Positions 1 to 6,819 of a stretch of 9,081 nt of DNA are shown here, piece by piece. Source of the DNA: Gammaproteobacteria bacterium (GTDB taxonomy: Bacteria; Pseudomonadota; Gammaproteobacteria; Arenicellales; Arenicellaceae); assembly GCA_003485905.1 (NCBI GenBank), contig DNHK01000430.1:1-9081 (forward strand), in the 5' to 3' direction. Within the stretch, counting starts at the first letter, position 1, and every line of letters begins with the position of its first letter. The position numbers and the translations under genes were made by a program. Below the pieces are notes generated by a model that was given only the letters and a program-made list of their open reading frames with translations, did not search any database and was not told the origin of the DNA.

Positions 1-5
1 GGCAT

Positions 6-1091
6 CTATACCATCGATAAGTTGCTGAGTACTCGAGCTATCCAGTCAAATAAAAAAGCATTGGTTTGCCAGGTTTCGCTGTAAACGCGCACACCTGCTG
101 CCGGCTCGTACCAGGCTGAAATTATCTGCGGGGAAAGCAGCGCAAGTGAAATAAGGCTAAAGAACACAACCAATGCAGCTTTTACTAGCTTCCGCTCTGG
201 TAGCGCACTTATTAGTGGTGCAAGTAGTATCGCCGGCCAAAGTTTAACTGCTGTTGCGATGCTCAACATGAACACGGCTTTTTTTGATTGCAGTCGGCTC
301 ATAAATAGAACGACAGCGACGATGCAGGGCAGAAGTAACATATCCATATGCCCTGCATTTATGGTCTCTGTAATGCTTAACGGATTCCACCAGTAGACCC
401 CGGCCCATAGAGGGGGCCGGTCAAATTGCTTAAGTAGAACCAATAACAGTAGAAGTGTGGCGATATCAGCTGAAAGAAGTACCACCCTCCAGGCGGCTAA
501 GCTCCAAGGTTTGATTTTATAGCCTAAAGCAAAGGCGAGCTGGCTGATCGGCGGATAAATTGTGTGTACGTGCGGGTAATTTATCCGATTAACAATATCT
601 GGCCCCGCTTGTTCCGCCAATTCGAGCAGCGAAGATCTCGTACTGGTATTTGGTGAGGCTGAGGAGGGGGCGATCGGGCGATCTATAGGGAGAGTCGAAG
701 GCAGTACTGAAGGTAATACATCTGCCGGTGCACTGACGTATGGATTGTAACCTTCGGCAGTGACTGCGCCGTCCCAGAGGTAGCGATAAAAATCATCTTC
801 CTGTATTGGGGCTGCAGGAAAAATAATTAATCTTAATATTATGCCTGGGATCACCAGCAACCAGATAGATTGCCGGACACCGGCCAATATGGGGATTAGG
901 AAAACTAACCCAAAGTAAGTGATGCCAGCTAGCATCATTAGTCCTACATATTCTAGTAACGGGCGATCAACCCACTGCCGCATATAATCAAATTCGGGTG
1001 CTAGCAGATAAAGGCAAATAAAAATAAACGCTAGTAGCCCCTGCCCACACAAAAAAAGAGGCCATGCCTTGTGGTGAAGTACTGCGGTCAC
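6..1091 (-). CDS. Integral-membrane GT-C/GT87-like glycosyltransferase, apparently short at the C-terminus
   Basis: 361 residues, GTG start, TAG stop. About eight to nine hydrophobic segments are visible, for example at 11-31, 47-69, 75-92, 202-220, 249-264 and 303-322. The acidic loop after the second or third span reads QEDDFYRYLWDG (97-108), the usual place of the catalytic Asp in polyprenyl-phosphate-sugar-dependent GT-C enzymes. It is followed by GYNPY (114-118), a YPP motif (179-181) and WNPL...NAGHMD (235-250). These match the GT87/mannosyltransferase-like group, so the likely role is moving a sugar from a lipid carrier to an acceptor on the periplasmic face; donor and acceptor cannot be told. 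Residues 119-155 form a Pro/Ser-rich stretch that looks inserted compared with relatives I recall. The protein ends soon after the conserved YSETWQTNAFLFDW block, where relatives usually continue for several more spans. The start overlaps the stop of the DUF547 gene by 4 bases (GTGA), suggesting translational coupling. Confidence 0.75.
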   Translation of the reverse strand: MTAVLHHKAWPLFLCGQGLLAFIFICLYLLAPEFDYMRQWVDRPLLEYVGLMMLAGITYFGLVFLIPILAGVRQSIWLLVIPGIILRLIIFPAAPIQEDDFYRYLWDGAVTAEGYNPYVSAPADVLPSVLPSTLPIDRPIAPSSASPNTSTRSSLLELAEQAGPDIVNRINYPHVHTIYPPISQLAFALGYKIKPWSLAAWRVVLLSADIATLLLLLVLLKQFDRPPLWAGVYWWNPLSITETINAGHMDMLLLPCIVAVVLFMSRLQSKKAVFMLSIATAVKLWPAILLAPLISALPERKLVKAALVVFFSLISLALLSPQIISAWYEPAAGVRVYSETWQTNAFLFDWIARVLSNLSMV

Positions 1092-1978
1092 GAACCTCCG
1101 CCGACTCCCCCTCCATAGCCAGCATTGTTATAGCTGTCCTGGTCGAGTGGGGCGCGTCGAATACTGTGCCGAGCTATAGACCAGTCGAACTTGTGCTTAC
1201 GTATGGCTTTAGTTTCCGTAAGTCGCGCTGCTAGCTCGGGTTGCGCGTAAGACACTAAATGATCCAGCACTGCAGAGTCGTCGGCACCGAACGAAGATTT
1301 GCGCCATTCATATAGGCTAGAAAGTGTGAGTTCGCCTCGACGGTTAATATCGACGCGTTTGTCGTCATTGACAAATTTACGCGCTGCCTCTTCAAGCTGT
1401 GAATGTACCAAATTCCCGGTGAACGCTTGGGCGCCTAAGTCAGGACCGCTTTTACTGCCATCATAAAGCCCATAAACAAATAGGGAATCAGGCCAATGCC
1501 GCTGTAATACATCCTGCTCAATTTGCTCTAACGAAAGTGCATGTCCTTCAACGTTAAATATTTGTTCCTGCCACCACTCCCCGGGAGCACCGGGAGTACC
1601 TCGATACTTGTCCACTTTTCGAGGCGTTTTACGTGCGGCCAATAGATAAATAACGCCCGTATTGTGCAAGTTTAACCAATAGGCGAGTTGCTCATCTCGA
1701 TTTAAAAGGCTAATCGGTATCTTTTGCAAACCGGCCAAATATGCTCCGGTGTATTCAACCCCGCGGCCTTTCATGGCATTAAAGTCGAGCGTGGTATAGC
1801 TTCTATTAGATTTACCAAATACCTTGATTAGATCGTTTAGCGCTTGGTGATTAGGAGATGAAGTGCTGTTGGGATTATGTACTGTCCACGGACTAGCTGA
1901 TGTTGCTGGCATTTCTGCTGCTATGCCTGCGGAAACTACAAAGATCACCACTAGAGCAATTGTAATAAGTGATTTCAT
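1088..1978 (-). CDS. Secreted DUF547 family protein with glycine-rich tail
   Basis: 296 residues from the ATG at 1978. This start is chosen because GGAG lies 8 bases upstream and a signal peptide follows at once (residues 1-21, cleavage probably after GIAA). An in-frame ATG 30 bases further upstream has no such support. The DUF547 core covers about 85-205: RDEQLAYWLNLHN (94-106) is the family's EQ-AFW-N-YN block, and LSLEQIEQDVL (149-159) is its second block. The family segment that usually carries two cysteines is here FVYGLYDGSKSGPDLG (167-182), and the whole protein has no cysteine. The C-terminus ends in a Gly-rich run (about 287-296). The function of DUF547 is unknown; it is exported, so it acts in the periplasm or at the outer envelope. 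It is transcribed with the membrane glycosyltransferase downstream, which hints at envelope polysaccharide or glycolipid work, but that is inference. Confidence 0.85.
   Translation of the reverse strand: MKSLITIALVVIFVVSAGIAAEMPATSASPWTVHNPNSTSSPNHQALNDLIKVFGKSNRSYTTLDFNAMKGRGVEYTGAYLAGLQKIPISLLNRDEQLAYWLNLHNTGVIYLLAARKTPRKVDKYRGTPGAPGEWWQEQIFNVEGHALSLEQIEQDVLQRHWPDSLFVYGLYDGSKSGPDLGAQAFTGNLVHSQLEEAARKFVNDDKRVDINRRGELTLSSLYEWRKSSFGADDSAVLDHLVSYAQPELAARLTETKAIRKHKFDWSIARHSIRRAPLDQDSYNNAGYGGGVGGGS
1095..1099 (-). promoter_or_regulatory. Ribosome-binding site for the glycosyltransferase, inside the DUF547 glycine-tail codons
   Basis: The minus strand reads GGAGG followed by TTC and then the GTG start. 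The spacing of 3 bases is shorter than usual. The same bases encode part of the Gly-Gly-Gly-Ser tail of the upstream DUF547 protein. Together with the GTGA overlap this supports coupled translation and the choice of the GTG start. Confidence 0.45.
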
Positions 1979-1999
1979 ACCAAATTCTCCAATTCTATC

Positions 2000-2030
2000 T
2001 TTATACATAAGACCTCGAGTACTCGGGCAA
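2000..2030 (-). promoter_or_regulatory. Weak candidate promoter for the DUF547-glycosyltransferase unit
   Basis: On the minus strand TTGCCC (2025-2030) is followed by TATAAA (2000-2005) with a 19-base spacer, which is longer than ideal. It would start transcription close to the ribosome-binding site of the DUF547 gene. The rest of the 257-base gap 1979-2235 holds only the weak stem-loop listed separately; I see no gene in it. Confidence 0.25.
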
Positions 2031-2140
2031 TATTACAAATCACCCATCGTCCTTTCCCGCAACTGACGGGTTGCCCTTTCGCTTTATTCAACCTGGTCAA
2101 CGGCATTTTGTTCTTCGGATGTCGGCAAGCATCTAGCTAA

Positions 2141-2163
2141 TGCGATGTATTGAGTATATCGCA
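2141..2163. other. Imperfect stem-loop downstream of the lactate permease
   Basis: TGCGATGTA and TATATCGCA form a 9-bp stem with one non-Watson-Crick position around the loop TTGAG. It lies 73 bases past the permease stop. No run of T follows on the minus strand, so it is not a classic Rho-independent terminator. It could mark the 3' end of the permease mRNA or be chance. Confidence 0.25.
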
Positions 2164-2235
2164 GTTCTAAATCGGTGCATTCGAGTCACGACAGTATTGT
2201 GCTCTAGCCAAGTTCAAGCATTTTTTCTCACTTAA

Positions 2236-4035
2236 TCACGCTGGCCTATCTTGGCGCAATTGCTTACAGGCAAAGGTAACAAGACTTAGAACAATTGCTG
2301 TAGCTACAGCGCTTCCGATGTTTAACCACCCCAATGTTGCTGACCAAACGATGGCATACCCGATGCAGCCAGAAAGCAACGCGTAGTACAAAAATGCTGG
2401 CAGCGTCTTACGAATTATTAGGCCTTCCTTACCAAGTAATCCGACCACAGCAGACGCCGCAACTACATTGTGAACACAGATAATATTTCCAGCCGCGCCA
2501 CCGACAGCCTGTAGTGCAACTATCCAGGTGGGGTCTACTCCAATCCGTTGCCCTACACCAAATTGAAACAATGAAAAGGTCATATTGCTGACGGTATTGC
2601 TGCCGGCTACAAATGCGCCAAATCCACCAATAAAAGGTGCAAAAATCGGCCACGCTGACCCGGCCATTGCGGCTACTCCTTCTGCCAGTGCATTTGGCAT
2701 TTTGGCGAACCCCGCCAGACCATCGTGCGAATTTAGAAATACCTGCACCATGGGGACGGTAAATAGTAGTGGTAATGATGCTTTAAGCATCGTGTGACAT
2801 GAACCTTTAACCGCTCGCCCATAGCTCGCAATACTCATACGGTGCAAAAATAATGTCGCGAGCGACACAACAATAAATATTGTACCGGGTAGATACAGGG
2901 GCTGAATGGCGCCAGTTCCAACCGATGAATTGAAAATGTTAGACCATGACAATGAAACTGATTGGATAAGGCTTTTTACACCTAGTTCCGGTATCCGGGT
3001 AATTATCAGCAGCACGGCAATCAAAAAATACGGTATCCATGCAGAAAACATCGACATGGATTTATTTCCCTCCGGACTATCTTTGATATCGACAACCCCT
3101 GTCCATTCAGGTTCCCATTGTTGCTTGTCTGGAAACTCCCACGTGTCATCCTTTGTGGGGATGAGCCAGCCAGCCTTAGCCGCAGGTACAACAACCGCTA
3201 AACCAATCAATGCACCAATAAGGGAAGGAAATTCCGGCCCTAGAAGGTGCGCGACAATCACATAAGGTATGGTCATTGAAAATGCGGCGAATAAGGCAAA
3301 CTTCCAAATTCGCAACCCATCAACAAATGACCGACGAACACCAAAAAACCGTGTCATAAGTGCAACAACAAACAGTGGAATTAATGTTCCGACCGCCGCA
3401 TGCAGTATTGCGACCTTGGTGGCGATCATTGTCAATAATGGTCTACCAACCGACTCTGCTGTGGCACCAGCTATTCCTGCCTGTTGAATATACTGATACA
3501 CGCTATCATCGCCTGATAATCCCGTGTTTACCCCAACTAGTATCGGCGTGCCTAGAGCCCCAAAAGAAACGGGGGTGCTTTGGATAATCATACCCGCGAC
3601 CACTGCGGCCATCGCGGGAAACCCTAATCCGACCATTAACGGAACGGCGACTGCTGCGGGTGTTCCAAAACCGGATGAGCCCTCGATAAACGAGCCAAAT
3701 AACCAGGCGATAATAATGACTTGTACACGTCGATCTGGTGAGATATCGGTAAAGCTTTTACGGATAACCCGTAACGCGCCACTCTGCTGAAGAGTGTTCA
3801 ATAGCAAGATGGCACCGAAAATGATGTATAGCAACGTGGCGGCGACAATAATGCCTTTTACGCTGGCCGCCGCGACTTGATTAAACGATAACTTCCAAAT
3901 TCCAAGCCCAAGGCCCACGGCGGTAATATAGGCCAGCGGCATCGCCCGGCTGGCTGGCCATCGTAGCCCCACCAGAAAAATGGCCACGACCAATATAGGT
4001 AGGAACGACAACAAAGACAAAAGGATCGTATTCAT
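2236..4035 (-). CDS. lctP: LctP-family lactate/glycolate permease
   Basis: 599 residues; ATG with GGAG 8 bases upstream. This is the lactate permease family (LctP, TC 2.A.14; E. coli LldP and GlcA are members), inner-membrane symporters that take up L-lactate, D-lactate or glycolate with protons. The family's signature [17 protein letters not shown] is at 114-130. Other conserved blocks are [12 protein letters not shown] (154-165), [15 protein letters not shown] (473-487) and [16 protein letters not shown] (512-527). Roughly 12-14 hydrophobic spans cover the protein. At 599 residues it is longer than the about 550-560 of the E. coli proteins, mainly because of a hydrophilic loop at about 290-330 rich in Trp, Asp and Glu; this loop is common in one branch of the family. 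The nearest upstream gene ends 121 bases away and a perfect dyad lies in that gap. No lactate or glycolate dehydrogenase gene is in the window, so the substrate stays open. Confidence 0.95.
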   Translation of the reverse strand: MNTILLSLLSFLPILVVAIFLVGLRWPASRAMPLAYITAVGLGLGIWKLSFNQVAAASVKGIIVAATLLYIIFGAILLLNTLQQSGALRVIRKSFTDISPDRRVQVIIIAWLFGSFIEGSSGFGTPAAVAVPLMVGLGFPAMAAVVAGMIIQSTPVSFGALGTPILVGVNTGLSGDDSVYQYIQQAGIAGATAESVGRPLLTMIATKVAILHAAVGTLIPLFVVALMTRFFGVRRSFVDGLRIWKFALFAAFSMTIPYVIVAHLLGPEFPSLIGALIGLAVVVPAAKAGWLIPTKDDTWEFPDKQQWEPEWTGVVDIKDSPEGNKSMSMFSAWIPYFLIAVLLIITRIPELGVKSLIQSVSLSWSNIFNSSVGTGAIQPLYLPGTIFIVVSLATLFLHRMSIASYGRAVKGSCHTMLKASLPLLFTVPMVQVFLNSHDGLAGFAKMPNALAEGVAAMAGSAWPIFAPFIGGFGAFVAGSNTVSNMTFSLFQFGVGQRIGVDPTWIVALQAVGGAAGNIICVHNVVAASAVVGLLGKEGLIIRKTLPAFLYYALLSGCIGYAIVWSATLGWLNIGSAVATAIVLSLVTFACKQLRQDRPA

Positions 4036-4062
4036 TGTCCACTCTCCATTCTAATTGCCAAG

Positions 4063-4084
4063 CGGCACGAATTGACTCGTGCCG
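4063..4084. promoter_or_regulatory. Perfect 8-bp dyad upstream of the lactate permease
   Basis: CGGCACGA and TCGTGCCG are perfect inverted repeats around ATTGAC. The element lies 28 bases before the permease ATG and about 16 bases before its GGAG. There is no T-tract on either side, so it is more likely an operator or an mRNA stem near the ribosome-binding site than a terminator. Which regulator would bind is unknown. Confidence 0.45.
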
Positions 4085-4156
4085 ACGTTGATTCAGTATT
4101 TTGTATCCTACCTAGTTGATCTACCCTCTCTAGACTAATGTAGAATACCGACCCTG

Positions 4157-4969
4157 CTAACGAGGGTTGGGGTGGTGCGACATGTTCTGCATGATATCCA
4201 AATCCCTCTCTATGCAAGGTGGAGCTTGAATAATTTCGAGGTCGGTTAATGTCGCGACGCGCGGTCTTAGCTGCCACGGTTCGTTCAAAATGCTCGGATC
4301 GTATACCGTCACATCCCAGTGTAAATTGTCACCGTCGCGTCTTATACGTTCAGTCACTTTAAGGTCAGTCGTATGAAAAGAGCCATCGTCAGTCAACCAA
4401 GTAGTGTCATCGAAATTTTCCGTTTCGACAACTAATGTATCTCCATCCCAGTGACCAATGGCATAGCCTAGTGCGCTGGCTTCGACATCAGTGCGATGAC
4501 CTCGTCCGTCAGTTGGGATTACCCTAAAATAGTTTCCATTAACATCGTCATACAAAAATACAATTTGGTCTTCTTGCTGCACAATTTTGTCGGGCGGACC
4601 AATGCGGGGAACTCCTGGCGACAAACATTTTAGAATAGGGTCTTCTTCTACCTGTCTTTCCGTAAGATCCTTAACTTTTGCCATTGCCTCGGGTTTATAG
4701 CTAGGGCGATCCGGCGCTGCGAATGGACCTGCTGGAGCCGCAGGTGCCTCTTCACAATCTACCATGCATATTGAATCCCCAATTTTTACGTCACGCACAA
4801 AATCGATGCCTGATCCATTTGCCCAATTGCCATTTAAGTCAGGTCGGGAATCTTCAGTTTGGGCGTGGCTGGTGCTAGCTATGTTGCCGAGAACAAATAG
4901 TGAAAGGAAAATAACTTTGTGAGAGAAATCAAAAGGAACCACGCTAAAATCAAATTTAATGTTTTTCAT
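4157..4969 (-). CDS. Secreted protein of a 'PDLxGxW' family, partner of DUF6152
   Basis: 270 residues. A signal peptide with a rather long N-region ends near residue 36 (SHA then QTED). The mature part opens with RPDLNGNW (42-49), then an Ala/Pro-rich stretch (75-92), DPILKCLSPGVPR (110-122), DGRGHR (154-159), GHWDGDTLVVETENFDD (172-188) and VTERIRRDGDNLHWDVTVYDP (205-225; the two halves are typical beta-strand pairs). I recall this arrangement from uncharacterised secreted proteins of Acidobacteria and Gammaproteobacteria, often next to DUF6152 genes. No enzyme activity is known to me. The alternating strand pattern suggests a beta-rich, lipocalin-like fold, but that is a guess. Four cysteines remain in the mature protein (68, 72, 115, 252), enough for two disulfides. 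The gene starts 11 bases after the DUF6152 stop, so the two are surely co-transcribed. The start lacks a strong ribosome-binding site, consistent with coupling. Confidence 0.75.
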   Translation of the reverse strand: MKNIKFDFSVVPFDFSHKVIFLSLFVLGNIASTSHAQTEDSRPDLNGNWANGSGIDFVRDVKIGDSICMVDCEEAPAAPAGPFAAPDRPSYKPEAMAKVKDLTERQVEEDPILKCLSPGVPRIGPPDKIVQQEDQIVFLYDDVNGNYFRVIPTDGRGHRTDVEASALGYAIGHWDGDTLVVETENFDDTTWLTDDGSFHTTDLKVTERIRRDGDNLHWDVTVYDPSILNEPWQLRPRVATLTDLEIIQAPPCIERDLDIMQNMSHHPNPR

Positions 4970-4980
4970 AATTAACCGGA

Positions 4981-5382
4981 TTATCGAGATGTTGAAATTT
5001 GATAAAAATGCTTATCTGAATAGGTGATTCGATATATCCAACCACTCTTCAAGTTCTCGTCGATTGGCGCAGCACCGGTAATGGTCACCGGCTTACCGTC
5101 GCCTAATAACATAGCTTTGGTAACTCCTGCCTTTCTAAAAAACGCAGTAGGTGCGGTTTCGAGTTCCCATTTAGTAACAGTTCCAGATTCATCGGTTACT
5201 TCTAAATGAACGAATGAATGCGGGTTTATCCACTCGACCTCGGTAATGATTCCGGTCAGACTAAATTCGTTATCGTAACTAAAAACACCAGCCACCGAGT
5301 GATGGGCGACCGCTGCCGGCATTCCAGCTAATACAACAAGCGTTAAAATAGTTTTTAGAAATGTGTTCATAAATTTCATCAT
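4981..5382 (-). CDS. Secreted DUF6152 family protein
   Basis: 133 residues from the ATG at 5382; the adjacent ATG at 5379 or the one at 5370 could also serve. A TTG further upstream (5406) is excluded because it falls in the likely -10 box. The signal peptide runs to about residue 26 (PAAVA) and the mature chain would begin His-His-Ser. The DUF6152 pattern follows: AHHSVAGVFSYD (26-37), LTGIITEVEWINPHSFVHL (42-60), then a Trp/Glu block KWELETAP (71-78) and FFRKAG (81-86), and GDGKPVTITGAAP (94-106). Family members are short exported beta-rich proteins of unknown function. The paired downstream gene and the permease make up one likely operon. The conserved His-His at the cleavage site plus His55 and His59 leave room for a metal site, discussed in the findings. 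Confidence 0.85.
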   Translation of the reverse strand: MMKFMNTFLKTILTLVVLAGMPAAVAHHSVAGVFSYDNEFSLTGIITEVEWINPHSFVHLEVTDESGTVTKWELETAPTAFFRKAGVTKAMLLGDGKPVTITGAAPIDENLKSGWIYRITYSDKHFYQISTSR

Positions 5383-5405
5383 AATCAGAGAATTCGACCA
5401 AGGCA

Positions 5406-5435
5406 ATTATATTGTTGTCGACATTCGATTTACAA
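5406..5435 (-). promoter_or_regulatory. Sigma-70-like promoter of the DUF6152 operon
   Basis: On the minus strand TTGTAA (5430-5435) is followed after 18 bases by a perfect TATAAT (5406-5411). Transcription would begin near 5399, giving a leader of about 17-20 bases before the DUF6152 ATG. This supports the ATG start and suggests that the DUF6152 gene, its partner and perhaps the permease are transcribed separately from the DUF1330 gene. Confidence 0.5.
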
Positions 5436-5456
5436 ATCGGGTTTTTTGCGGGATTT

Positions 5457-5900
5457 CTAGCCCGGATCGCGTGCGTTAACCAGTGTGGTGATACCGGTAG
5501 TTGATTCAATTCGTTTTTGAACAATCTGCTGATAGGCGTCGCTTTGATACCATGCCATAGCTTGCTCGGGTGTTGGAAAGCTCAAAATAACGGTTCTTGG
5601 AGCAAGCGCCTCACCTTCTAAAGACTCAGTGTTTGAGTCAGTTACAAGTAACTTTATTTCGTGTCCGGCTTGAGTTGCGCGCACGCCTTGTATGTATTCC
5701 TGATACATGGCTTGATCAGTAACTTCGTATTGAAGAACTATATAGGCGGTACTGTCGGTTTCTTGTGCGGCACTGATTCCAATCTGACTTAAAAGCCCGG
5801 TCAGTAAGACAAAAACCCAGCCTTTGGAGGTTATTCTCCCAGCAATTTTTGCCAAAAACGTCGATATTCCAAATTGATTGTGAACTGAATTATTCGTCAT
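5457..5900 (-). CDS. Exported DUF1330 domain protein
   Basis: 147 residues from the ATG at 5900, preceded by GAGGGAAG about 6-9 bases upstream; in-frame codons further upstream lack such a site. Residues 27-45 form a hydrophobic signal segment ending ISAA before QETD. The long N-region (1-26) could make it an uncleaved anchor instead. The DUF1330 domain fills 51-143: AYIVLQYEVTDQAMYQEY (52-69), the Gly-Glu/ALAPRTVILSFPTPEQA (95-114) and AMAWYQSDAYQQIVQKR (114-130). DUF1330 belongs to the dimeric ferredoxin-like alpha/beta-barrel group; its function is unknown. Most members I know are cytoplasmic and about 95-100 residues, so an exported version is uncommon. It lies 74 bases upstream of the DUF6152 gene and in the same direction. 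Confidence 0.85.
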   Translation of the reverse strand: MTNNSVHNQFGISTFLAKIAGRITSKGWVFVLLTGLLSQIGISAAQETDSTAYIVLQYEVTDQAMYQEYIQGVRATQAGHEIKLLVTDSNTESLEGEALAPRTVILSFPTPEQAMAWYQSDAYQQIVQKRIESTTGITTLVNARDPG

Positions 5901-5976
5901 GTTTACTTCCCTCAAGGTATGCCTCTGAAATTTAGTAGCTAGTCTACTATCGATGTAGCTGTCAGTAACCCAGATT

Positions 5977-6000
5977 CTGTTCGGGGCTATCTTAGAACAG
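5977..6000. promoter_or_regulatory. Dyad CTGTTC-N12-GAACAG in the divergent intergenic region
   Basis: Perfect 6-bp inverted repeats with a 12-base spacer lie between the DUF1330 gene and the divergent UV-repair gene. The half-site spacing of about two helical turns minus a few bases would suit a dimeric repressor. It does not fit the E. coli LexA box, which needs CTGT-N8-ACAG. Six-base arms can arise by chance. Confidence 0.3.
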
Positions 6001-6063
6001 TATAAGCTTATCAAGTGGTGAGGGTGGCCCTTTTGAACTTTATAATTCTTTAGGTAGGGCACG

Positions 6064-6090
6064 TTGCATTATGATAGCGATAATTATGAT
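6064..6090 (+). promoter_or_regulatory. Candidate promoter for the pyrimidine-dimer glycosylase
   Basis: TTGCAT (6064-6069) and TATGAT (6085-6090) are separated by 15 bases, slightly short. Transcription would begin near 6097, 27 bases before the start codon. A perfect TATAAT at 6041-6046 on the same strand lacks a recognisable -35 partner. Confidence 0.35.
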
Positions 6091-6110
6091 CTAAGTGACC
6101 GGATGTTCAA
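6083..6110 (-). promoter_or_regulatory. Candidate promoter for the DUF1330 gene, overlapping the divergent one
   Basis: On the minus strand TTGAAC (6105-6110) is followed after 16 bases by CATAAT (6083-6088). It would give a leader of about 175 bases that contains the 5977-6000 dyad. Its -10 box overlaps the -10 box of the plus-strand candidate, so the two promoters would compete for polymerase. Confidence 0.35.
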
Positions 6111-6123
6111 ATTGGTGTGCTAA

Positions 6124-6819
6124 ATGAGAATTTGGGATGTTAGTCCTGCGTATCTGAATCGACAAAGCTTGCTCGGAGAGCATAGAGAGCTGCATGGTTT
6201 AGTTTCGATTTTGGTAAACAAGAAGAAGGGCTACGCAAGACACCCTGAAACACTTCGCTGGGCTGGTTATGGGTGGGCTATAAGAATCCGGCATCTAATG
6301 CTATCGAAAGAAATGCATTTGCGAGGCTACATCGATAACACGCCAGTTTTGATGCGTAGCAATAAAGGAGAATGGCCGACAGAGTATATTGATACGCCTT
6401 CCAAGCAACTGGACATCTTAAAAGAAAAGTATCTTGAGAATGAAAGTGGCCGCCTGTCGTTACCCAAAAACGCTCAGCAGATGTGGAGCCAGCATAAATA
6501 TTCGATACTAGCGAGAGACCAAAATTTGTATAAGAAGATTGGTCGAGAGGTAGCAGTAGTTAAGCGGAATGAAGATTTTTCCGAACTCGCAGATCTGCTA
6601 TCAAAAAGCCTAAGAATTCCGCCAAGTACCGGAGGTATTCGGAATGCACTTCAGCATATGTGGGGGTATATTTCTGCCAATTCGCCCCCTGATTCGCTAG
6701 CTAATAACATTAGTTCGTTAAGTAATTTGCTTGCAGCGACTCAGCACTATTCAATCGAAACGGGTGAACCATACTTGATGAACTCTACGGCTCTTGGCGA
6801 GCTCGGTGTGTGGCTCTAG
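6124..6819 (+). CDS. Pyrimidine-dimer DNA glycosylase / T4 endonuclease V family, long form
   Basis: 231 residues. The N-terminal part matches the Pyr_excise family: LLGEHRELHGL (16-26) aligns with LMAEYRELPRV of T4 endonuclease V, so Glu22 corresponds to T4 catalytic Glu23 and Arg21 to Arg22. The T4 enzyme removes one glycosyl bond of a UV cyclobutane pyrimidine dimer and then nicks the backbone by a lyase step that uses the N-terminal amino group as nucleophile. Here the chain starts Met-Arg-Ile-Trp; Met before Arg is normally not removed, so Met1 would sit where T4 has Thr2. A second conserved region, LPKNAQQMWSQHKYSILAR (117-135) and GGIRNALQHMWGY (177-189), is typical of the longer bacterial branch and absent from the 138-residue T4 protein. 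The start is supported by the family's MRIW opening; the ribosome-binding site is weak. It acts in the cytoplasm on DNA and probably gives light tolerance. It is divergent from the DUF1330 gene and 86 bases before the propeller gene. Confidence 0.85.
   Translation: MRIWDVSPAYLNRQSLLGEHRELHGLVSILVNKKKGYARHPETLRWAGYGWAIRIRHLMLSKEMHLRGYIDNTPVLMRSNKGEWPTEYIDTPSKQLDILKEKYLENESGRLSLPKNAQQMWSQHKYSILARDQNLYKKIGREVAVVKRNEDFSELADLLSKSLRIPPSTGGIRNALQHMWGYISANSPPDSLANNISSLSNLLAATQHYSIETGEPYLMNSTALGELGVWL

Noticed and set aside
27..2024. An 11-base inverted match (GAGTACTCGAG at 27-37, CTCGAGTACTC at 2014-2024) flanking the DUF547-glycosyltransferase pair, as if ends of a mobile unit.
   Set aside because: Matches of this length are expected several times by chance in a 9-kb window, one copy is within coding sequence, and there is no transposase or target duplication.
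3524..3790. Open frames on the plus strand opposite the lactate permease.
   Set aside because: They are antisense to a clear full-length gene, have no family resemblance and no ribosome-binding site.
4032..4277. Possible small gene spanning the gap between the PDLxGxW gene and the permease.
   Set aside because: Most of it overlaps the 3' end of the PDLxGxW gene in another frame, and the composition is not protein-like.
5421..5446. Short stem CGATTTACAAATCG followed by GGGTTTTTT on the plus strand, resembling a terminator.
   Set aside because: No plus-strand gene lies upstream, the stem is A/T-rich with a tiny loop, and on the minus strand there is no T-tract. It overlaps the better-supported promoter.
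5977..6000. LexA (SOS) box ahead of the UV-repair gene.
   Set aside because: The spacing between CTGT and ACAG is 16 bases rather than 8, so it does not fit the gammaproteobacterial LexA consensus.
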